From Escherichia sp. E4742 (lineage in GTDB: Bacteria > Pseudomonadota > Gammaproteobacteria > Enterobacterales > Enterobacteriaceae), in NCBI RefSeq assembly GCF_005843885.1, contig NZ_CP040443.1, positions 992,001-1,056,000 of the forward strand: a stretch of DNA of 64,000 nucleotides. Direction: 5' to 3'. The position numbers were made by a program, and so were the translations under genes. Positions 42,813 through 49,425 of this stretch are shown in pieces (within the stretch, counting starts at the first letter, position 1; each line of letters opens with the position of its first letter). A model generated the notes under the pieces. That model saw only the letters and a list, made by a program, of their open reading frames with translations, was not told the DNA's origin and ran no database searches.

Positions 42813-43190
42813 CTACATCATGTCGTGCCGGGCAAAACAGGCATCCGCCCCGGCCGTCAGCTTTCCGGTACTGATACTGTCAGTCCAGATTTCATGATTA
42901 ATTTCACGCCCCAGCGCCATCAGACTGTCAAGCGCCTGACGGGCCTGAACTCCCGGAGCAGGAATGTTCTCCTGCTCCAGGTCATACAGCAGCCAGCCCG
43001 GCGCCTCACCGGTATCCCACAGTTGCACGTATACCAGTGAAGGCTCCGTCTCATCATCCGGCTCCGGGGTAATACCCAGCCGTTGCCAGGCACGTAACCG
43101 CATCAGCTCACCTTCCAGTTGGCTGATATGCGCCAGCAGAGCAGACTGCGTCTGCAACGCTGAATAATGAACAAGTAAGGGTGAATACAT
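42813..43190 (-). CDS. Hypothetical protein of the accessory operon
   Basis: A 125-residue soluble, acidic protein. Residues 10-40 form a Leu-rich helix (SALLAHISQLEGELMRLRAW) that could be a coiled coil. The middle is Glu/Asp-rich with YVQLWDTGEAPGWLLYDLE. No membrane segment and no recognised family. It is preceded by element 6 and a GGAGGTC ribosome site. Confidence 0.58.
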   Translation of the reverse strand: MYSPLLVHYSALQTQSALLAHISQLEGELMRLRAWQRLGITPEPDDETEPSLVYVQLWDTGEAPGWLLYDLEQENIPAPGVQARQALDSLMALGREINHEIWTDSISTGKLTAGADACFARHDMM

Positions 43191-43209
43191 AATGACCTCC
43201 GTCTGTTCA

Positions 43210-43248
43210 GGAAGTCCTGTCCCTGACGGAACAAAACTCCCGTCAGGG
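43210..43248 (-). promoter_or_regulatory. Bistable intergenic element 6
   Basis: Minus-strand RNA: B CCCUGACGG (43248-43240), A GGGAGUUUUGUUC (43241-43229), B' CCGUCAGGG (43229-43221), A' GGACAGGACUUCC (43222-43210). B-B' is perfect over nine bases. A-A' pairs at all thirteen positions, four of them G-U. Stems are directly contiguous, and no U-tract follows. Confidence 0.7.
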
Positions 43249-43295
43249 AAAACACCGGCGCAGACACACGGTGCAGTAAGTAAAAGAAAGACCGT

Positions 43296-43754
43296 TCAGT
43301 CTGCACCGGAAAAGTCGACACAGGCCTGCTTCAGGATGCCGGCTACACGTTGATTCAGACATTCAGTCCAGCCATCGTTCCATCCACGCTCCCATGGATT
43401 ACAGACATCGTTACAGCCGTTCTTCCATGTCTTCCATACCTCCATCTCCATGACAGCCCCCAGCCTGTGGCCTTTCGCACGTATATGCCACAGAAACGGC
43501 CGGAAAAGTCCTGATTTCAGTTGGTCACCACCGCTTTCGTAGCCCAGATGACGTGCAATACCTTTAAGATATTCAAATGCTTCATTCTGCATTCCAGCCG
43601 CCTTTGCCAGCGAGCTGTACGCATCACGAAGTATCGTCATACCTTCCAGTTGATACTCACACCACGCACGGACAGCCGACACGGGTGCGATTACCCGAAG
43701 AATGGTGCAGACACGCCATACAACAACGTAAAGGAGTATTAACAGACTATTCAT
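43296..43754 (-). CDS. Hypothetical membrane-anchored protein
   Basis: A 152-residue protein with one N-terminal membrane segment (residues 3-25, LLILLYVVVWRVCTILRVIA). The cytosolic or periplasmic part has Trp-rich repeats near the end (VWKTWKNGCNDVCNPWERGW, then NDGWTECLNQ) and four Cys. Function unknown. Preceded by element 7. Confidence 0.58.
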   Translation of the reverse strand: MNSLLILLYVVVWRVCTILRVIAPVSAVRAWCEYQLEGMTILRDAYSSLAKAAGMQNEAFEYLKGIARHLGYESGGDQLKSGLFRPFLWHIRAKGHRLGAVMEMEVWKTWKNGCNDVCNPWERGWNDGWTECLNQRVAGILKQACVDFSGAD

Positions 43755-43771
43755 GTGTTCACCTCAGAGAC

Positions 43772-43822
43772 AAAAAATCACGGGAACACATCTCCCCTGC
43801 GGGAAGCGTGTTCCCGACAGGG
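43772..43822 (-). promoter_or_regulatory. Bistable intergenic element 7
   Basis: Minus-strand RNA: B CCCUGUCGGG (43822-43813), A CGGGAACAC (43816-43808), B' CCCGCAGGG (43803-43795), A' GUGUUCCCG (43789-43781), then UGAUUUUUU. A-A' is perfect over nine bases; B-B' has nine pairs with one bulged C. Confidence 0.68.
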
Positions 43823-43858
43823 TAATAAATGATAAATCAGCAGGGCTGTACGACGCTT

Positions 43859-44233
43859 TCATCCATCAGCCTGCAGACCAAACCGGTAACGCAGGGTGGT
43901 CAGTTGTTCCGCCATACGGCAGGCAGCATGCCAGGTCCTGCGACGGGATATCCGCCCGGTAAACCGGTTCAGACAAATGACCTCACGCGGTAACGGCTGA
44001 TACCAGCCAGTGTACTCGTTGCGGTGCATTCCCTGCCGGTAGTACAGACAGGGTGTCCAGACACCGCCACGACGGAACATACAGACCCGGACGCTCAGAT
44101 TGCCGGCCGGATTGGTGTACCAGCGACTGCAATATGACAGGTTATTGCGGGAAAAAAACACCCGCAACTGAGCCGTCATTCGCCGGAAAAAAGAAGAGAT
44201 GCCCGGTTCAGGGCACAAAATAAACGTTGACAT
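43859..44233 (-). CDS. Hypothetical basic protein
   Basis: About 124 residues from ATG 44233 (MSTFILCPEPG). Basic and aromatic-rich, with SYCSRWYTNPAGNLSVRVCM in the middle and a C-terminal Arg-rich helix (TGRISRRRTWHAACRMAEQL). It shares length, a central R-W-Y beta region and a basic C-terminal helix with the next upstream gene (44343-44690), so the two may be distant paralogues. No known family. Confidence 0.55.
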   Translation of the reverse strand: MSTFILCPEPGISSFFRRMTAQLRVFFSRNNLSYCSRWYTNPAGNLSVRVCMFRRGGVWTPCLYYRQGMHRNEYTGWYQPLPREVICLNRFTGRISRRRTWHAACRMAEQLTTLRYRFGLQADG

Positions 44234-44242
44234 AAAGACTCC

Positions 44243-44295
44243 TGTAAAAAGAAACGGGAGTCTTCGCCCCGACGGACAAAAACACCCGTCAGGGG
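44243..44295 (-). promoter_or_regulatory. Bistable intergenic element 8
   Basis: Minus-strand RNA: B CCCCUGACGG (44295-44286), A ACGGGUGUUUUUGUC (44289-44275), B' CCGUCGGGG (44275-44267), A' GGCGAAGACUCCCGU (44268-44254), then UUUCUUUUU. A-A' pairs at fourteen of fifteen positions; B-B' has one bulged U. Confidence 0.7.
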
Positions 44296-44342
44296 ATGGA
44301 GGCATCACAACAACGCTGATGCTCCGGTTCGGTAATAATGAA

Positions 44343-44690
44343 TCAGACAGCCCTGCACGACACTTTTATCGTCGCCAGTGCAATCGCCGTTCTCCTGGCT
44401 GTCCGGTATGCTGAACGATACGAAGAAAAATATCCGGGGATATAGTACTGCACCTTTGGTACTGATTTACGGGCATCATGACATTCCCGCACCAGCACAG
44501 CACAATGGTACACACTGCCATCAAACCAGACATCCGGGCAATATTCTCGTTGCCCTGTCAACGACAGATACCAGCGGGTACGCAATACAGTTGCCCGCAG
44601 TTGCGGAAAAGCCACAAGAATGCGCCGACAGACAGATCGAAAAGAATACCAGGGAGCCAGCAGCTCCTGAACAAAAGAAGATAACGGCAT
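44343..44690 (-). CDS. Hypothetical basic protein, first gene of the operon
   Basis: About 115 residues from ATG 44690 (MPLSSFVQELL); a second ATG directly before it is possible (GAGG site). Contains LRATVLRTRWYLSLTGQ and a Tyr-rich tail (VQYYIPGYFSSYRSAYR) then a basic helix. Similar in plan to 43859-44233. It is the first coding gene after the long structured leader at 44700-45026. Confidence 0.55.
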   Translation of the reverse strand: MPLSSFVQELLAPWYSFRSVCRRILVAFPQLRATVLRTRWYLSLTGQREYCPDVWFDGSVYHCAVLVRECHDARKSVPKVQYYIPGYFSSYRSAYRTARRTAIALATIKVSCRAV

Positions 44691-44706
44691 CATGTACCTC
44701 CACAGT

Positions 44707-44752
44707 AAAACCGGAGATACAATCACCATACGGGAATGTATCTCCCGCACGG
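44707..44752 (-). promoter_or_regulatory. Bistable intergenic element 9 (operon leader)
   Basis: Minus-strand RNA: B CCGUGCGGGA (44752-44743), A GGAGAUACA (44745-44737), B' UCCCGUAUGG (44735-44726), A' UGUAUCUCC (44721-44713), then GGUUUU. B-B' pairs at all ten positions with two G-U; A-A' is perfect over nine. Confidence 0.68.
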
Positions 44753-44765
44753 GTTAAGTATAAAA

Positions 44766-45026
44766 GACCTCAATCACTGTTCCGTGATATCCGTTTCCAG
44801 AGGTTAAACGGATGTACCACCCTCCAAGGCGTCCCCTTTCAGGCTACGGAGACATTACGATCACCCGAAGGCGCTTTTCTCAGATCGTCAAAGCATTGGC
44901 TGGTAGTCGCCCGAAGGCTCCCCTCTCAGACTATCGGGGATTTGGATGGTTATCCGAAGATAACTGTAGTCACCCGAAGGCGTTTCTCTCAGACTACCGA
45001 AACATTGGATGGTCACCCGAAGGTGA
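44766..45026 (-). repeat. Structured leader with tandem UUCG-tetraloop hairpins (copy 1)
   Basis: Read as minus-strand RNA it holds successive hairpins. GUCACC-UUCG-GGUGAC and GUUAUC-UUCG-GAUAAC are closed by cUUCGg tetraloops. Larger units have UAGUC/GACUA or ACGAUC/GAUCGU stems around an inner GCC-UUCG-GGC or similar. Then come AUCCGUUU/AAACGGAU and a small AUCAC/GUGAU hairpin. Units repeat about every 46 bases. Bases 44766-44950 recur at 47080-47264. No gene is seen here. Confidence 0.65.
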
Positions 45027-45072
45027 CAAAGTTAGCCTGTACATTTTTAAGTCACAAAAGATGAATGTCAAG

Positions 45073-45396
45073 TTATTCAACATCGACCCAAAGAGGAATA
45101 TTATGCGTTCCCTTAACCGGTTCTCCCAAAGGAAAAACACAGGTACCTTTCATCAGTATTTTTCTTCCCGCCCGTCTGACATCACAGTCAAAATCTCCCA
45201 CCACGTCAAAATAATCCGCAATCGACTCACAGATGTCCCATTCATCATAGATGCTCCATTTATCTGCTGTTCCTTCACATTCAAACTCAGCCAGATATCC
45301 GGAATCAATATATCGCACCAGGTAGTGTGACCACAAAGGCGAATCTTTTGTAATCTCCTTTACAGAGATTATTTTCATTGAAATAGTACAATCCAT
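45073..45396 (-). CDS. Hypothetical acidic protein
   Basis: About 107 residues from ATG 45396 (MDCTISMKIIS); the frame opens at 45411. Acidic, with the Asp/Glu-rich segment WSIYDEWDICESIADYFDVV and a C-terminal CVFPLGEPVKG. No family is recognised. It lies 18 bases downstream of the integrase-like gene on the same strand, so both are probably transcribed together. Small acidic proteins on plasmids are sometimes DNA mimics; nothing here proves that. Confidence 0.5.
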   Translation of the reverse strand: MDCTISMKIISVKEITKDSPLWSHYLVRYIDSGYLAEFECEGTADKWSIYDEWDICESIADYFDVVGDFDCDVRRAGRKILMKGTCVFPLGEPVKGTHNIPLWVDVE

Positions 45397-45428
45397 GATA
45401 TTTACCCGCACAAAATCGATATAAGTTA

Positions 45429-46331
45429 TTACTCATAGCCTAATAACTGACAATAAACCTGTTCAATATATCGCCCTCTGCCATCGCCATGACCAAGATC
45501 AATTGATGTCAGTGCAAGTGCCTCCTTATAACTGTAACCATTCATAATATGATATTTCATGGCACTTGCGGCGTAACTGTACCGAAAACTGTGTGCGGTC
45601 TCATCTCCGCCTTTCAGTTCTCCATAACGTCGTAACGTATTAAGATAATAATCCATTGCCGACTTAAGATTATCTCTGTCTATCAGACGTTCATTATGTT
45701 CACTGGCATATTTGAGTGCATAATTAACAGCATCAAGAACTTTATCCCGGTCAACAACCGTTGTCATTCTTTCCCGTCCTCCTTTCGTACCAAAAATCAC
45801 TCTTATTTTTTCATCTCCCCGCTGTAATGCTTTTTTCCACGTCCGTAACGATTTGGCCGACTGGACAGCTTCTTCATTTCTCAGACCGAGATAACGTGAC
45901 AGTTTAGCAACAGCTGCCACACCTTTATCTTTTGCTTCCACGCGCTGAAGAATTTCCCGAAAACGCTCATCCGTAATTAATTTCTTTGTACCTTTACGGC
46001 TTCCTCCAGAAATACCTAACGCCTTATTACTGAGACGGGGATGTTCAGGATCTGCCATTTTATGTTTACCGGCCTGACGTAACATAACCCGTATTGCAGA
46101 CATTTCATTCTCTCTGGTCCGCTTTGAAACGTCACTCCTGCTGTTCATATATAATTCAATATGCCGCACTTTTACCTGTGCAGCAGAACTGATCTGTATA
46201 TTCAGTTTAGCCAGTCTTTCCGCAAACCGGTGCATGATCCGGGAATAGTCACTCAGCTTCTTGAAACTCCCCCGGTCTTTCCGGATATGAGCAACCAAAT
46301 CCTGTTTCAGTAATTTTTCACGTCTGGACAC
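45429..46331 (-). CDS. Second tyrosine recombinase (Integrase_1-type)
   Basis: A 300-residue protein of the 'integrase domain-containing' plasmid/ICE group. N-terminal SAM-like DNA-binding domain (KKLSDYSRIMHRFAERLAKL), first catalytic Arg in SRYLGLRNEEAVQSAKSL, box II HSFRYSYAASAM, then DLGHGDGRGRYIEQVY with His and the likely nucleophile Tyr near the end. Start is GTG at 46331 with a GAGGAGG site. It lies between two 185-bp direct repeats and next to a perfect 22-bp inverted repeat, possible targets. Its role may be resolution or local inversion, not ICE integration. Confidence 0.75.
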   Translation of the reverse strand: MSRREKLLKQDLVAHIRKDRGSFKKLSDYSRIMHRFAERLAKLNIQISSAAQVKVRHIELYMNSRSDVSKRTRENEMSAIRVMLRQAGKHKMADPEHPRLSNKALGISGGSRKGTKKLITDERFREILQRVEAKDKGVAAVAKLSRYLGLRNEEAVQSAKSLRTWKKALQRGDEKIRVIFGTKGGRERMTTVVDRDKVLDAVNYALKYASEHNERLIDRDNLKSAMDYYLNTLRRYGELKGGDETAHSFRYSYAASAMKYHIMNGYSYKEALALTSIDLGHGDGRGRYIEQVYCQLLGYE

Positions 46332-46349
46332 AGATACCTCCTCTTTGTC

Positions 46350-46415
46350 TTAAACAGCTGTACGTACAGCAGATGAATTTTGCTGTTGTGCCGTGAACAC
46401 AACAGCAAAATTCAT
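46350..46415 (-). CDS. Leader-peptide-like ORF across a perfect hairpin
   Basis: A 21-codon frame, MNFAVVFTAQQQNSSAVRTA plus Val, with a GGGAG site. It covers almost exactly the inverted repeat at 46369-46419 and ends 19 bases before the recombinase start. It could be a regulatory leader peptide. Not recognised. Confidence 0.35.
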   Translation of the reverse strand: MNFAVVFTAQQQNSSAVRTAV

Positions 46416-46419
46416 CTGC
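46358..46419. repeat. Perfect 22-bp inverted repeat next to a 12-bp palindrome
   Basis: Left arm 46369-46390 and right arm 46398-46419 are exact complements with a 7-base loop. The palindrome CTGTACGTACAG (46358-46369) touches the left arm. No T-run follows, so it is not a normal terminator. It may be a recombinase site, an attenuator or a transfer-related hairpin. Confidence 0.75.
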
Positions 46420-47079
46420 ATTCTCCCTGGCGACACGGTTAAGCGTTGCGATCCTTCGGGTAATGAGTGCCTGAGCGCCAGGGTAGCGCAGACTGTTTAG
46501 GTATTGAGGGGTAACAAACCGGTGTTGCACACCGACTGCAGCATTCGCTGTACCTGTTTCCAGGTCGCCCCCGATACCACCCCTAATAAGTGGTATCGCC
46601 GGTTCGGCATCTCACTACATAAAACTCCTTAAAAAACAATAAAATTCTGCAAGAAGAACGGCCGATGAACGTTGTTCACGGTATCGTCTGTACGTTTGCA
46701 GAGAAGGTTGAAAAAACACTCTCACGTCTGGTCACTTCTTCAAATGTTAAAAAACATCCCGTGACGCGACGGTTTGTGCGGGTTCGTAAAGCAGACGCGC
46801 ATGCGTCACTTTGTCATCGTTACACGCCGACAAAAGTGACGCCGCGCAGCTTTAAACTCCACATACGCACGCAAGCGGCCAGATTTCAGATGGCCTTATG
46901 CAGTGCGTACAGTCGTAAGAAGCCCGGGGCGAATGCCCGAACAGATTAAAGACGTCAGTTCGTTCAGACATGTCTCTGAAAGACTTAACGTATTGATATG
47001 CAGGCGTGATAAGCCTGTAAGTAAAGAATCATGGCATCTGCAGGATGCCTGCATAGAACAACTGGCCTCAGGCCAGCAC
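46420..47079. other. Region of weak small ORFs and a hairpin upstream of the recombinase
   Basis: Minus strand: a 37-codon frame MPNRRYHLLGVVSGATWKQV... (46497-46610) begins after an AAGGAG site, and overlaps the hairpin CGATACCAC/GTGGTATCG (46571-46597). A second frame starting with GTG at 46527 overlaps it. Plus strand: a 94-codon basic frame at 46665-46949 has a poor ribosome site. None is convincing; the interval may be regulatory or contain very small genes. Confidence 0.35.
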
Positions 47080-47264
47080 GACCTCAATCACGGTTCCGTG
47101 ATATCCGTTCCCAGAGGTTAAACGGATGTACCGCCACGTAAGGCGTTCTCTTCCAAGCTACGAGAACATTACGATCACCCGAAGGCGCTTCTCTCAGATC
47201 GTTAAAGCATTGGCTGGTAGCCGCCCGAAGGCTCCCCTCTCAGACTACTGGGGATTTGGATGGT
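47080..47264 (-). repeat. Structured UUCG-hairpin repeat (copy 2)
   Basis: A 185-base stretch matching 44766-44950 without length change and with scattered substitutions. It keeps the AUCCGUU/AACGGAU, GAUCGU/ACGAUC-type and UUCG-loop hairpins. It then diverges to a different terminal hairpin, TCGC/GCGA, near 47264-47277. With copy 1 it flanks the recombinase region as a direct repeat. Confidence 0.7.
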
Positions 47265-47345
47265 CGCATACAGCGACATTAAAGCGGGAAAAGATTAACA
47301 AGATGGGCTTTTATATGTCAATAGTCTCATAGAAACGTCTGTCCA

Positions 47346-47374
47346 TAAAATAAAAAGGCCGGGGTTAACCAGCC
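47346..47374 (-). terminator. Terminator of the DUF2726 operon
   Basis: Minus-strand RNA: GGCUGG pairs with CC(C)GGCC (47374-47357) across a short loop and is followed by UUUUUAUUUU. It lies about 35 bases after the stop at 47406. Confidence 0.7.
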
Positions 47375-47405
47375 TGAGCATTAATATTCCGTAGATACAA
47401 AATAA

Positions 47406-48053
47406 TCATTTACTCTCTATTTTTCTGTCTTTCCATATGTCAGGTTTAATATCCATCTTATCAATAGATACTGGGAGAAATGAAATATCGCAACGTTTCA
47501 ATAACTCAGCAACTTTTCTGTCTCGTTCGATTCGTTCCTCTTTATTATGTGAACCATCATTAAGCTCTATGACACAAACAATTCTTTTTGTTTTTTTGTA
47601 CACAAGTACATAATCCATTGCCATCGAAGCATAGATACTAAAAAACCGCCTTCTTTCCTCCTCAGTAAATTGCTTATTATTTTTAGCCTTAAAATCAACC
47701 AATTGCCCTAAAGACACCTGACAATTTATGTAACAAATGTCACCAAACCACTCAGTTAATTTCAACAAATACTTATTTTCAGGATCAGTGCATAAATATG
47801 GCCCACGTTTTCTTTCAAGGAAAATTTGCGAATTCATCATCCCCCAGAATATTTCATCTTTTCCCTCCCAGCGGGGATTTCTGTATACCTTATTATCTCT
47901 TTCATATTTTTCAACATTACTATTTGCTTTCTGGAAATCGTTATTACGATTTTCACGGTAATAACTCACATGTTTATCTTTTACATATTTTTTACCGCTA
48001 CCATATACAAGACCGATAAAAAAACCTACTACAAAAATAACAATATAGTCCAT
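47406..48053 (-). CDS. Membrane-anchored DUF2726 protein, nuclease-like fold
   Basis: About 215 residues from ATG 48053 (MDYIVIFVVGFFIG). An N-terminal membrane helix (residues 3-20) is followed by a charged linker and a DUF2726 domain: FLERKRGPYLCTDPENKYLL, VDFKAKNNKQF, VLVYKKTKRIVCVIELNDGS and a C-terminal basic helix. The beta strand with VIELNDGSHN resembles PD-(D/E)xK-type cores. Biochemical function unknown. Last of a three-gene unit with a small secreted protein and a lipoprotein. Confidence 0.7.
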   Translation of the reverse strand: MDYIVIFVVGFFIGLVYGSGKKYVKDKHVSYYRENRNNDFQKANSNVEKYERDNKVYRNPRWEGKDEIFWGMMNSQIFLERKRGPYLCTDPENKYLLKLTEWFGDICYINCQVSLGQLVDFKAKNNKQFTEEERRRFFSIYASMAMDYVLVYKKTKRIVCVIELNDGSHNKEERIERDRKVAELLKRCDISFLPVSIDKMDIKPDIWKDRKIESK

Positions 48054-48079
48054 AAAATCAAACCATCTCCATTTACAGA

Positions 48080-48238
48080 TTACTTTTCGATGCAATATGC
48101 GGGACCAGCATCAGATATTTTTTTGCCAATTGAAGAACAATATTCTGCTGTTTTAGACAGCTCCCACCGCCGACCAAAATCAAAAGAAAAAGCGACCAGC
48201 GCAACAATTAACAATCCGAGGACAATTTTCTTTAACAT
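48080..48238 (-). CDS. Small 52-residue membrane or secreted protein
   Basis: Frame MLKKIVLGLLIVALVAFSFD ending AGPAYCIEK. One N-terminal hydrophobic helix or signal, then a short polar tail with two Cys (AEYCSSIGKK and AYCIEK). It starts 20 bases after the lipoprotein stop and ends 26 bases before the DUF2726 gene, so it fills the gap in an operon. No family recognised. Confidence 0.6.
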   Translation of the reverse strand: MLKKIVLGLLIVALVAFSFDFGRRWELSKTAEYCSSIGKKISDAGPAYCIEK

Positions 48239-48258
48239 AAACACGATCTCATCATCAA

Positions 48259-48822
48259 TTAACGAATTTTCCCTTCAGCAACATCTTTAATATTCAACAT
48301 CAGTTTCCTGAGACTTTCACTATTCAGTCTTTTATCCGATGGCGATTTAAACGTAATATATAATTTACTTCCCGCCCCATTCTTTTCCACTTCAATAGTC
48401 AGATGATCATAATCGTCCCAGTTTTGACCCATTTTATAATAACTACCGGGCATAACCTCCCATACAGGGTTCTGTTCAAGTATTGCTGATGCCGCCCATT
48501 CCCCACTGGTGTTTTTTTTGCGGATAGCTTCAATTTCATCGAAAGATATAAACTCGTAATAACGTTTAAGGCGAGCAGCAGCTGTATCAACATCAACGGG
48601 TACTGAATATTCCTGCGTTCTGGATTTTGTCGCCGGTTTTTGCACCTGACTTAAAACCGGCATTCCATTTGAATCCGCAGACGATGAGTTTCCACGCAAT
48701 GCCCCCGTTAAAGCAAAAGCACCATCACTAATTTGCTTGTTAACCGAAGCAATTTCATCAACAGAACAGGCAGTTAACGCCAGGCATGAAACACAAACCA
48801 ATAACAATTTTTTACTCAACAT
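48259..48822 (-). CDS. Hypothetical lipoprotein
   Basis: A 187-residue lipoprotein: signal peptide with lipobox LTAC (Cys at about residue 19). Serine-rich linker, then a folded region (YSVPVDVDTAAARLKRYYEF to the C-terminus) with VEKNGAGSKLYITFKSP beta strands. AGGAGG ribosome site. First gene of the three-gene unit. Envelope function unknown; an ICE surface or pilus role is possible by context. Confidence 0.65.
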   Translation of the reverse strand: MLSKKLLLVCVSCLALTACSVDEIASVNKQISDGAFALTGALRGNSSSADSNGMPVLSQVQKPATKSRTQEYSVPVDVDTAAARLKRYYEFISFDEIEAIRKKNTSGEWAASAILEQNPVWEVMPGSYYKMGQNWDDYDHLTIEVEKNGAGSKLYITFKSPSDKRLNSESLRKLMLNIKDVAEGKIR

Positions 48823-48948
48823 TTACACCTCCTTTTGAGACATTTATCGGTAGATTCTGTATGGTTTTTCACCTATATTTATACAAAAATGGCTTATAGT
48901 TTGAACATTAAATTCATCACATAGGACTGAAAATTAGGAGTTTTTCTT

Positions 48949-49356
48949 ATGAAAACGACTAACAAAGCCGCTTATCTCAGAGGACAACGGTTTGCCATTC
49001 AGTGGAAACGACTCGTAAGAACGCTTCGTCAGTGGGACAACTTCTGGGTTCATGCGGCCAGAAAAAGGCATCTGCCAGCCTGGACTGGACGGCTTCCGCT
49101 GGCTATTGGATTAACCGGAATTGTGGTTTGTGCACTCTTCAGTATCACGGCAGTTCTCGGGTGTCTGGCGTTTACATGGGCTGTTGCATACATTCTTCGA
49201 TGTGTTGGTGCCGGATTTAATACACAATGTGATAGTCTTGAAAAGAGGCATGACTTGAATTTTGAGTACGAAGGAGAACAATGGAAGCGTCCTATATGGA
49301 GAGAAGAATGGGAGCGTCCTATATGGAGAGAACAATGGGAGCGCGATGGAAATTAA
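48949..49356 (+). CDS. DUF3742-like membrane protein with tandem C-terminal repeat
   Basis: A 135-residue protein with a basic N-terminus (RGQRFAIQWKRLVRTLRQW), two hydrophobic segments (about 47-66 and 68-88) and a repeated tail in which the nine-residue unit W-K/E-R-P-I-W-R-E-E/Q occurs about 2.5 times (27-bp DNA repeat, 49281-49345). DUF3742 proteins stand beside TraG in GI-type ICEs, which this place fits, but here it is convergent with TraG, not co-directional. Good AGGAG site. Confidence 0.6.
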   Translation: MKTTNKAAYLRGQRFAIQWKRLVRTLRQWDNFWVHAARKRHLPAWTGRLPLAIGLTGIVVCALFSITAVLGCLAFTWAVAYILRCVGAGFNTQCDSLEKRHDLNFEYEGEQWKRPIWREEWERPIWREQWERDGN

Positions 49357-49370
49357 TTAAAAACATAAAA

Positions 49371-49408
49371 TCGGGGATTTCAGAGTATCCTTCAATCCCC
49401 TGATTTAA
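49371..49408. terminator. Bidirectional terminator between traG-like and DUF3742-like genes
   Basis: GGGGATT (49373-49379) pairs with AATCCCC (49394-49400). A/T-rich flanks on both sides suit termination of the two converging units. Confidence 0.6.
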
Positions 49409-49425
49409 TATTTACCGCGCTGGAA

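Noticed and set aside
46665..46949. 94-codon basic plus-strand ORF
   Set aside because: No clear ribosome site and no recognisable fold; left as uncertain in the regional note.
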